A stretch of DNA of 8,580 nt from Hyphomicrobiales bacterium. Lineage in GTDB: Bacteria; Pseudomonadota; Alphaproteobacteria; Rhizobiales; Beijerinckiaceae. Below the pieces are notes generated by a model. It was not told the origin of the DNA, searched no databases, and saw nothing but the letters and a program-made list of their open reading frames with translations. Of this stretch, positions 1 to 5,048 are shown one piece after another. Position numbers and translations under genes: made by a program. The stretch is from positions 1 to 8,580 of the forward strand of contig JAQGKM010000172.1 in assembly GCA_028290125.1 (NCBI GenBank), given 5' to 3'. How positions within the stretch are numbered: the stretch's first letter is position 1; each line of letters opens with the position of its first letter.

Positions 1-303
1 GAGAGCGAAGGCCGTCCCGAAGGGAAGCACGACGAGCACTGGAGTCGTGCGCATCAGAATTTCGCGCAGGACAAGGGCGCGGCCGAAACGTCTGGAGAGA
101 CGCCCGACACCGCCTCGCCCAAGGCGGGTGACACGCCGCCGGCCGACACGCCCGCCGAGGCGATGGACACGCAGGACAAGGCCATGATGCCGGGCAACGG
201 CGCCGAGAGCCTGTCGCGGACGGCGAAGCCCGAACCCGGCTCCGAACCGACGCCGCCCGCCAAGCGCCCGCGCACCCAGCGCAAGAAGACGCCTGCGACC
301 TAG
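1..303 (+). CDS. DUF2934 domain-containing protein, C-terminal part (5' end outside window)
   Basis: An open frame enters from the left edge in frame 1 and ends at TAG 301-303, giving 100 residues of C-terminal sequence. The first residues, ESEGRPEGKHDEHWSRAHQNF without its last residue, carry the EGRPEG...DEHW..A pattern that marks the end of the short DUF2934 domain, a family of unknown function abundant in Rhizobiales. From about residue 24 the chain is low complexity, rich in Thr, Pro, Ala, Asp and Glu (repeated DTP/DTA units), and is probably disordered. It ends in a basic tail (AKRPRTQRKKTPAT) that could contact nucleic acid, which is inference only. The real start and the front of the domain lie upstream of the window. 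Its stop codon overlaps the stop of the convergent hydrolase gene in a CTAG tetranucleotide. The family call is firm; the function is unknown. Confidence 0.82.
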   Translation, partial: ESEGRPEGKHDEHWSRAHQNFAQDKGAAETSGETPDTASPKAGDTPPADTPAEAMDTQDKAMMPGNGAESLSRTAKPEPGSEPTPPAKRPRTQRKKTPAT

Positions 304-1004
304 GCGATCGCGTCTGCGGTCGCCATCGCCTCGCAGCGGGCGACCAGCATGTCAGTCGGCATGATGTCGCCGAAGGTGAGGTAGAAGGCGATCAGCGCCG
401 CGTTATGCTCTTCGTCGGTCGCCGCAGCATTGCCGTCCGTCACCATGATGGTCTGGAAGTTGCGCATCATCGCGTCGCGCGCGGTGGATTCGCAGCAGAC
501 GCTGGTGACCGTGCCGGTGATGATGACCGTGTCGATGCCGCGTGCGCGCAGGATCTGCTCGAGATCCGACGACCCCTGGATGAACGCGCTGAAGCGCAGC
601 TTTTCGACATAGAGATCGTCTGGCTGCGCATCGAGCTTGTCCCACAGCGCATAGCCGATCGACCCCGGCGTCAGCGCCTCGCTCCGCTTCTTCGTCCGCT
701 CCGGGCGCGACATGTCGTGCATCACCGACCAGTCGACGAGCGAGTCTTCGAGGAAGGCCGTCTGGATCCACACCACGGCCCCGCCGGCCGCACGCATGGC
801 CTTCGCGAGACGGTTGATGTTGGGCACGATCTCGAGCGCGTCCTGGCAAGGCGAATGGGCGACGCCCTCCATCATGAAGGCGTTCTGCATGTCGACGACG
901 ACGAGCGCCGTGCTGGCCGGATCGAAATCGGCGAAGACATGCTCGCGCCCGCGGCGCGCGATGACACGATCGACGATGGCTTGCGGAATGACGACCTTGT
1001 GCAT
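300..1004 (-). CDS. Isochorismatase-family cysteine hydrolase
   Basis: This 234-residue protein belongs to the isochorismatase-like cysteine hydrolase superfamily, which includes nicotinamidases, N-carbamoylsarcosine amidase, RutB and biuret hydrolase. The expected triad is visible: Asp38 in ALVVVDMQNAF, Lys135 in YVEKLRFSAF, and Cys170 in GTVTSVCCESTARDAM. The TSVC segment matches the cis-peptide and nucleophile motif (T-N-V-C-V-E-S-T in RutB). Members are cytosolic and usually hydrolyse a C-N bond of an amide or ureido compound; true isochorismatases cut a vinyl ether. The substrate cannot be read from sequence. The start at 1004 is chosen because GGAGAG lies four bases before that ATG and the family begins near there. 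An ATG at 1088 would add 28 residues without homology. The gene is probably monocistronic, divergent from minC and convergent with the DUF2934 gene. Confidence 0.88.
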   Translation of the reverse strand: MHKVVIPQAIVDRVIARRGREHVFADFDPASTALVVVDMQNAFMMEGVAHSPCQDALEIVPNINRLAKAMRAAGGAVVWIQTAFLEDSLVDWSVMHDMSRPERTKKRSEALTPGSIGYALWDKLDAQPDDLYVEKLRFSAFIQGSSDLEQILRARGIDTVIITGTVTSVCCESTARDAMMRNFQTIMVTDGNAAATDEEHNAALIAFYLTFGDIMPTDMLVARCEAMATADAIA

Positions 1005-1008
1005 CGTG

Positions 1009-1014
1009 CTCTCC
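1009..1014 (-). promoter_or_regulatory. Ribosome binding site that fixes the hydrolase start
   Basis: Read on the minus strand this is GGAGAG, four bases before the ATG at 1004. It favours that start over the in-frame ATGs at 1016 and 1088. Confidence 0.55.
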
Positions 1015-1079
1015 ATGTTGCAGGGCACCATGGTAGCCGCAAAGGCCCTTGCGGCAAGCAGAAATGCGGCCCGGAAATT

Positions 1080-1110
1080 CTGACGCAAGGCAAGGCTGAC
1101 GTTGCGTCAG
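1080..1110. repeat. Perfect 9-bp inverted repeat in the divergent control region (possible operator)
   Basis: CTGACGCAA (1080-1088) and TTGCGTCAG (1102-1110) are exact reverse complements separated by 13 bases. The repeat sits 76 bases upstream of the hydrolase start and 124 bases upstream of minC. There is no T-tract, so it is not a terminator. Spaced dyads of this size in a divergent intergenic region are typical operators for dimeric regulators, but no regulator gene is visible nearby and the role is inference. Confidence 0.5.
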
Positions 1111-1174
1111 GCATGTTGCAAACTTAACGAATGATTGCTGAAAACTTACAAAACCCTTTCGCGATTTTTCGGAT

Positions 1175-1189
1175 TTAAGGCTTCGTTAA
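1175..1189 (+). promoter_or_regulatory. CtrA-type binding box upstream of minCDE
   Basis: TTAAGGCTTCGTTAA is a perfect match to the alphaproteobacterial CtrA recognition pattern TTAA-N7-TTAA. It is followed by CC, which extends the second half to the TTAACC often seen at CtrA sites. It lies 45 bases before the minC GTG start in an AT-rich pocket of an otherwise GC-rich window. CtrA is the essential response regulator that times cell-cycle transcription in Caulobacter and rhizobia, and control of the Min genes by CtrA has been described in Sinorhizobium meliloti. I could not identify a convincing -10 element, so whether it would activate or repress is open. Confidence 0.6.
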
Positions 1190-1234
1190 CCAACCCACGC
1201 CCAGATTGAGACACACCCTCAAAGGCGTTTCACC

Positions 1235-1927
1235 GTGATTCAGACCCGTCCGACACGCGCCATCCGCTTCCGTGGCCGCTCTTTCCAGGCGCTCGCCCTA
1301 TGCCCCGAGGCGCCGCTCGACGCCTGGCTTCAGGAAGTCGACGCGTGGCTCGAACGCTCGCCGGGCTTCTTCGGCGGCAAGCCCGTCGTCCTCGACCTCA
1401 CCGGTCACGACTGCGACGCCACCTCGCTGTCCGAACTCGTGCAGGCGCTCGCCGCGCGCGACGTCCGGCTGCTCGGCATCGAAGGCGCGGACGCATCGCT
1501 TGCGGGCGCCGGACTGCCGCCGTTTCTCACTACCGGCAAGGCGACGCCCTTCCCCGAAATGGCGCCCGTCCCTGCCCCGGCTCCCGAACCTCCCGTCGCC
1601 CAGGGACTGATCATCGAGGCGCCGGTGCGCTCGGGTCAGTCGATCGTGCATCCCGACGGCGACGTCACCATCATCGGCTCGATCGGCTCGGGCGCGGAAG
1701 TGATCGCCGGCGGATCGATCCATGTCTACGGCGCGCTGCGGGGCCGCGCGCTGGCAGGAGCCTACGGCAATTCGCGCGCGCGCATCTTCTGCAGCAAGCT
1801 CGAGTGCGAATTGCTCGCCATCGACGGCCTCTACAAGGTCGCCGACGAAATTGGCGCCGAGTGGCGCAAGAAGCCGGCCATGGCCTGGCTCGAAAACGAC
1901 ACTGTCAAAATCAAATCATTCGACTGA
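1235..1927 (+). CDS. minC: Septum site-determining protein MinC
   Basis: MinC, 230 residues, is the effector of the Min system. It blocks FtsZ polymer bundling and Z-ring assembly away from midcell and is recruited to the membrane by MinD. The N-terminal domain (about 5-100: IRFRGRSFQAL, then GGKPVVLDLTG) resembles MinC_N, the FtsZ-inhibiting part. A Pro/Ala linker (about 108-122) leads to the C-terminal beta-helix domain (about 124-225), with the conserved RSGQ at 132-135, the part that contacts MinD, then the G-rich helix repeats (HPDGDVTIIGSIGSGAEVIAGG), and RIFCSKLECELLAIDGLY. The start is GTG at 1235, with AAAGG (1221-1225) nine bases before it. It is the first gene of minCDE; its stop lies inside the minD ribosome binding site. 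Length is normal for the family. Confidence 0.95.
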   Translation: MIQTRPTRAIRFRGRSFQALALCPEAPLDAWLQEVDAWLERSPGFFGGKPVVLDLTGHDCDATSLSELVQALAARDVRLLGIEGADASLAGAGLPPFLTTGKATPFPEMAPVPAPAPEPPVAQGLIIEAPVRSGQSIVHPDGDVTIIGSIGSGAEVIAGGSIHVYGALRGRALAGAYGNSRARIFCSKLECELLAIDGLYKVADEIGAEWRKKPAMAWLENDTVKIKSFD

Positions 1928-1942
1928 AAGGGGTTTTGCAAA

Positions 1943-2758
1943 ATGGCCGAGGTTATGGTCGTCACATCTGGCAAGGGCGGCGTCGGCAAGACGACGTCGA
2001 CGGCCGCGCTTGGCGCGGCGCTGGCGCAAGCCGGGCAGAATGTCGCCGTCGTCGATTTCGATGTCGGCCTGCGAAATCTGGATCTCGTCATGGGTGCGGA
2101 ACGCCGCGTCGTCTATGACCTGATCAATGTCGCCAACGGCGAAGCGCGCCTGAGCCAGGCGCTCATTCGCGACCGTCGCATCGACACGCTGCATCTTCTG
2201 CCGGCGTCGCAGACGCGCGACAAGGATGCGCTGACCGAGGAAGGCGTGAAGCGCGTCATCGACGAATTGCGCGAGCGGTTCGACTGGGTGATCTGCGACA
2301 GCCCGGCGGGCATCGAGCGCGGCGCGCAACTCGCCATGCGCTACGCCGATCTCGCCGTCGTCATCGCCAATCCGGAAGTTTCCTCGGTGCGCGATTCCGA
2401 CCGCATCATCGGCCTGCTCGACGCCAAGACCATGCGCGCCGAGAACGGCGAGACGATGGAAAAGCATCTCCTGCTCACCCGCTACGACGCCCAGCGCGCC
2501 GGACGCGGCGAAATGCTGAGCGTCGAGGACGTGCTCGAAATCCTGTCGATCCCGCTGCTCGGCATCATCCCCGAGAGCGAGGAAGTGCTGCGCGCGTCGA
2601 ACGTCGGCTCGCCCGTCACGCTGAACAACGCGCAGAGCGCTCCCGCCCGCGCCTATATGGATGCAGCCAAGCGCCTGTGCGGCGAAGACGTGCCGATGAT
2701 CATTCCGTCGCACAAGAAAGGCTTGCTCGATCGTCTCTTCGCCCGGAGGGCTGCATGA
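1943..2758 (+). CDS. minD: Septum site-determining ATPase MinD
   Basis: MinD, 271 residues, is the ParA/MinD-type ATPase that binds membrane as an ATP dimer, carries MinC, and is released when MinE stimulates hydrolysis. The deviant Walker A is KGGVGKTTS (11-19), with signature Lys11 and catalytic-site Lys16. The A' motif is VVDFDVGLRNLD (Asp40), and the Walker B region is WVICDSPAGIERGAQLA (Asp119). The C-terminus KKGLLDRLFARRAA (258-271) is the expected amphipathic membrane-targeting helix. AAAGGGG (1927-1933) precedes the ATG by nine bases and overlaps the minC stop. The minD TGA overlaps the minE ATG as ATGA, implying translational coupling. Length and all key residues are normal. Confidence 0.97.
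   Translation: MAEVMVVTSGKGGVGKTTSTAALGAALAQAGQNVAVVDFDVGLRNLDLVMGAERRVVYDLINVANGEARLSQALIRDRRIDTLHLLPASQTRDKDALTEEGVKRVIDELRERFDWVICDSPAGIERGAQLAMRYADLAVVIANPEVSSVRDSDRIIGLLDAKTMRAENGETMEKHLLLTRYDAQRAGRGEMLSVEDVLEILSIPLLGIIPESEEVLRASNVGSPVTLNNAQSAPARAYMDAAKRLCGEDVPMIIPSHKKGLLDRLFARRAA
2745..2749 (+). promoter_or_regulatory. Ribosome binding site of minE inside minD
   Basis: GGAGG lies five bases before the minE ATG at 2755 and inside the last codons of minD. It rules out the longer in-frame reading that would begin at 2677. Confidence 0.7.
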
Positions 2759-3075
2759 ATATCTTCAGCCTGTTCGGGCGCAAGACAACCGCGCCCGTGG
2801 CGCGCGAGCGCCTGCAAATCCTGCTCTCGCACGAGCGCACGACCAATTGCAACGCCGACCTGATCGCGCTCTTGCAGAAGGAAGTGCTCGCCGCGCTGGC
2901 CAAGCACATCGACGTCGATCCCTCGAAAGTGCAGATCAAGATGGAGCGCCGCGAAGACGTGTCGCTGCTCGAGATCGACGTCGAGATCCCGACGCCCAAG
3001 GCCGACCGGAAACCGGCCAGCCAACCGGCCAAAGTCACCGTGCGCACGACGCGGCGCGCCGGCCAGGCGGCCTGA
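2755..3075 (+). CDS. minE: Cell division topological specificity factor MinE
   Basis: MinE, 106 residues, stimulates MinD ATPase and confines MinCD away from midcell. The N-terminus MNIFSLFGRK is an amphipathic membrane-contact segment. ARERLQILLSHER (16-28) is the conserved anti-MinCD region that pairs with MinD, and the topological domain follows (about 34-79: ADLIALLQKEVLAALAKHI...KVQIKMERREDVSLLEIDVEIP). The start at 2755 overlaps the minD stop as ATGA and has a good GGAGG. Residues 81-106 form a basic Pro/Ala-rich tail (KADRKPASQPAKVTVRTTRR) beyond the usual end; the Escherichia coli protein is 88 residues. A terminator follows directly, so this is the last gene of the operon. Confidence 0.95.
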   Translation: MNIFSLFGRKTTAPVARERLQILLSHERTTNCNADLIALLQKEVLAALAKHIDVDPSKVQIKMERREDVSLLEIDVEIPTPKADRKPASQPAKVTVRTTRRAGQAA

Positions 3076-3885
3076 TCAACCAGACAGAGGCGGCGCTCCG
3101 GCGTCGCCTTTTTCACTTTTTTGTCCGGGCGGTTCGACGGGTCCTGTGCTCTGCAGCCGCCGCGCCAGCAACCATGACAGCAGCGCCCAGCAGGAGCCGA
3201 CCGCCCAGCCGGCCAGCACGTCGGTCGGCCAATGCACGCCGAGATAGACGCGGCTGATGCCGATCAAAAGCGTCAGCAGGATCGCGCAGCAAATCAGATA
3301 GAGACGCACGCGCAGATCGGCCTGCGTCCGCGCCAGCAGCGCCCCCAGCGTGAGATAAACCATCGCCGACATCATCGCGTGACTCGATGGAAAACTCAGC
3401 GTGTAGACGTCCATCCCGTGCGGCACGAGATCGGGCCGTGGACGGTCGAAGACCAGTTTCAGGACGGTGCTGAAGATCGTGCCGAGAACAATCGAGCCCG
3501 CGACCAGCATCGCCGAGCGACGCTTGCCGGCGAGAACGAGAAACAACGTCACGAACACGGTCAGCAGGGTCAGCACCGCCGTGCCGCCGAGCGCTGTGAA
3601 GTCGCGCATCACCTCCTCGAACCAGCGCGGACCGATCGGATCCGACAGGTCCTGCGGATTGCGAAACATCAGCAGCACGCGCGAATCGAAGCCGTGGGTC
3701 GAACCTTCCATCACCTCGTCGGCGAGTTGCACGAAGGCGAACAGGCCCGTCGCCACCAGCGCCAGCACGGCGAGAACGCCGCGCTCGAGCCGGGCGGCAT
3801 ACGACAGGGCCTTTGAGAAATGGGTCAGCATGGGCGCGCGATTTCCTTGTAGCCAGGGCAACACGCGCCCGCGCCCAAGGTTCAT
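3076..3885 (-). CDS. PAP2-family membrane phosphatase
   Basis: A 269-residue integral membrane protein of the type 2 phosphatidic acid phosphatase family, which dephosphorylates lipid phosphates or pyrophosphates at the outer face of the inner membrane. The three signature motifs are in order: K-x6-RP at 143-151 (KLVFDRPRP), PSSH at 166-169 (FPSSHAMMSAM, a PSGH variant), and SR-x5-H-x3-D at 211-222 (SRVYLGVHWPTD). Hydrophobic stretches near 36-56, 102-120, 125-145, 169-186, 193-212 and 223-242 give about six membrane helices. The start at 3885 has AAGGAAG seven bases upstream and overlaps the TctC stop as ATGA; an ATG at 3831 (18 residues shorter) is an alternative. The stop abuts the minE stop with no gap. 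The substrate (undecaprenyl pyrophosphate, phosphatidylglycerophosphate or lipid A phosphate) cannot be decided. Confidence 0.88.
   Translation of the reverse strand: MNLGRGRVLPWLQGNRAPMLTHFSKALSYAARLERGVLAVLALVATGLFAFVQLADEVMEGSTHGFDSRVLLMFRNPQDLSDPIGPRWFEEVMRDFTALGGTAVLTLLTVFVTLFLVLAGKRRSAMLVAGSIVLGTIFSTVLKLVFDRPRPDLVPHGMDVYTLSFPSSHAMMSAMVYLTLGALLARTQADLRVRLYLICCAILLTLLIGISRVYLGVHWPTDVLAGWAVGSCWALLSWLLARRLQSTGPVEPPGQKSEKGDAGAPPLSG
3089..3113 (+). terminator. Rho-independent terminator of minCDE
   Basis: A hairpin at 3089-3108 has an eight-pair stem (GGCGGCGC with GCGTCGCC, one G-U pair) and the four-base loop TCCG, followed at once by TTTTT (3109-3113). It starts 13 bases after the minE stop. 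It lies wholly within the 3' coding end of the convergent PAP2 gene, where the opposite strand encodes SEKGDAGAP. Confidence 0.85.
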
Positions 3886-4904
3886 TCCATCACTTCCTTC
3901 GCCTTGGCGACGACCGCCGGCGACGAGCGATAGATCTTGCCGATGATCGCCTCGGCGTCCGCGCCGCCGATGGGATTGACCGGCAACAGGAGTTTCTGCG
4001 CGTCGGCGAGGAAGGCCTGGTCGGTCATCGTCTCGTCGAACGCCTTGCGCATCGCCTGCAGCCGGTCGGCCGGCACCGCCTTCGACATGATGAAGGGCCG
4101 CCCCAGCTCGCCCGCCGCCGAAAGCAGTTCGAGCACGTCGCGCTGCTCGTCCGTGGTGGCGAACTTGCCGAGATAGGGCACGCCCTTGGGCAGGTCCGGA
4201 GACTCGACCGGCGAGAAGGTGACGATGGGCGTGATCTTGCCGTCGCGAATCCACTCAGCCGGCACGCTGCTCCACGAGCCGCAATCGCCGTCGAGCTCGC
4301 CGCGTTCGATCGCCAGCCGCTGCTCAGCGCTGCCCGGGAAACCCAGCACCTGTTTCACGTTCACGCCGAACAGATTGCGCAGGATGGCGCCATTGACGTA
4401 ATTGCCCGTTCCCTTGCCGGTCCCGCCGAAGATCACTTCCTTGCGCTTGATGAAGTCATCCCAGTTCTTCACATCGAGCTTCGACCACAGATAGCAGACG
4501 CGAAAATCACGCGTGATGCTGCCGACCCACGCGACATCGTTGAAATTGAATTTCGTGCGCACGGGATCGGTCAGCGATTCCGTGATGAGGCCGGGATTGA
4601 AGGCGCCGATCACCGAGCCGTCCTTGGCCTGCGTCGCGTCGATCTGGCGCACGGCGTTGAGGCTGCCGGCGCCCGGCAGGTTCTGCACGATCATGTCCGG
4701 GCTGCCGGGCGCATGGCGCCCCATGTGGCGTGACAGCAGGCGCGCATATTGATCGTAACCGCCGCCCGGCGAGAAGCCGACCAGAATGGTGACGTTCCGC
4801 CCTTTGTAGAATTCGGCCGGGGCCTGGGCGACGGCGGGCGCTGCGGCGCCTGCGCCCAGCGTGACGGCGAGGAAACGGGCTGTCTGGCGCAATCTCGTGT
4901 GCAT
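3882..4904 (-). CDS. TctC/Bug-family periplasmic substrate-binding protein
   Basis: A 340-residue periplasmic binding protein of the TctC (Bug) family of tripartite tricarboxylate transporters. The start at 4904 is set by a strong GGGAGGAA five bases upstream, and it exposes a signal peptide (MHTRLRQTARFLAVTLGAGA...) with a likely cut after AQA at residue 28. The mature start, EFYKGRNVTILVGFSPGGGYDQYARLL without its last residues, is the family ligand-loop signature; PGAGSLNA (77-84) and GGTGKGTG (160-167) follow. The ligand is probably a carboxylate, but unknown. No TctA or TctB membrane gene is in the window, so it is an orphan here, as is common for Bug proteins. Two cysteines in the mature chain (137, 208) could form a disulfide. 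Its stop overlaps the PAP2 start, and it is divergent from the M3 peptidase gene. Confidence 0.9.
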   Translation of the reverse strand: MHTRLRQTARFLAVTLGAGAAAPAVAQAPAEFYKGRNVTILVGFSPGGGYDQYARLLSRHMGRHAPGSPDMIVQNLPGAGSLNAVRQIDATQAKDGSVIGAFNPGLITESLTDPVRTKFNFNDVAWVGSITRDFRVCYLWSKLDVKNWDDFIKRKEVIFGGTGKGTGNYVNGAILRNLFGVNVKQVLGFPGSAEQRLAIERGELDGDCGSWSSVPAEWIRDGKITPIVTFSPVESPDLPKGVPYLGKFATTDEQRDVLELLSAAGELGRPFIMSKAVPADRLQAMRKAFDETMTDQAFLADAQKLLLPVNPIGGADAEAIIGKIYRSSPAVVAKAKEVME

Positions 4905-4909
4905 TGCTG

Positions 4910-4917
4910 TTCCTCCC
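4910..4917 (-). promoter_or_regulatory. Strong ribosome binding site fixing the TctC start
   Basis: On the minus strand this reads GGGAGGAA, five bases before the ATG at 4904. It excludes the much longer open frame that continues upstream to 5465, antisense to the peptidase gene. Confidence 0.75.
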
Positions 4918-4942
4918 GGGATCTTTGGCGACCCTTGCGTAA

Positions 4943-4972
4943 AATTTAGGAGAGGATCGGAGCCGGGCGCAA
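4943..4972 (-). promoter_or_regulatory. Weak candidate promoter for the TctC-PAP2 unit
   Basis: On the minus strand TTGCGC (4972-4967) and TAAATT (4948-4943) are separated by 18 bases, 39 bases or more before the TctC start. The match to sigma-70 consensus is only moderate (3 of 6 and 4 of 6), but this is the sole AT-rich pocket in the divergent 4905-5048 interval. The plus-strand TAAAAT at 4940-4945 could serve the peptidase gene, though no good -35 goes with it. Confidence 0.25.
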
Positions 4973-5036
4973 GCACAGGCGGCGCAGCATACGCTCTTGT
5001 GACCGAAGCGCCGGCGCCCCATCTATGGCGCACATC

Positions 5037-5041
5037 AGGAG
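5037..5041 (+). promoter_or_regulatory. Ribosome binding site favouring a GTG start for the M3 peptidase
   Basis: AGGAG lies seven bases before GTG at 5049. The alternative ATG at 5025 is preceded by GCGCCCCATCT, with no purine-rich site, so the GTG is preferred. Confidence 0.5.
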
Positions 5042-5048
5042 CAGACTC

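Noticed and set aside
318..345. 7-bp inverted repeat (GGTCGCC/GGCGACC) after the DUF2934 stop as a terminator
   Set aside because: The loop is 14 bases, there is no T-tract, and the stem is within codon-constrained hydrolase sequence; short GC repeats like this are expected by chance.
1005..1088. Signal-peptide-like 28-residue extension of the hydrolase (start at 1088)
   Set aside because: The stretch FRAAFLLAARAFAATM looks superficially like a signal peptide, but the family is cytosolic, the ATG at 1004 has its own ribosome site, and the extension would run through the inverted repeat.
405..1127. 240-residue open frame antisense to the isochorismatase-family gene
   Set aside because: His/Arg/Asp-rich shadow; the minus strand carries the catalytic triad and a ribosome site.
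1916..2713. 265-residue open frame antisense to minD
   Set aside because: It lies opposite an unmistakable MinD with all motifs intact; the antisense protein shows no family features and no ribosome site.
300..3075. Hydrolase plus minCDE as one new functional system
   Set aside because: The hydrolase is divergent from minC with a separate control region, and nothing beyond adjacency links it to cell division.
3886..4254. N-terminal extension of the PAP2 frame over the TctC gene
   Set aside because: This part is an Arg/Gly-rich shadow of TctC; the PAP2 homology and its ribosome site begin at 3885.
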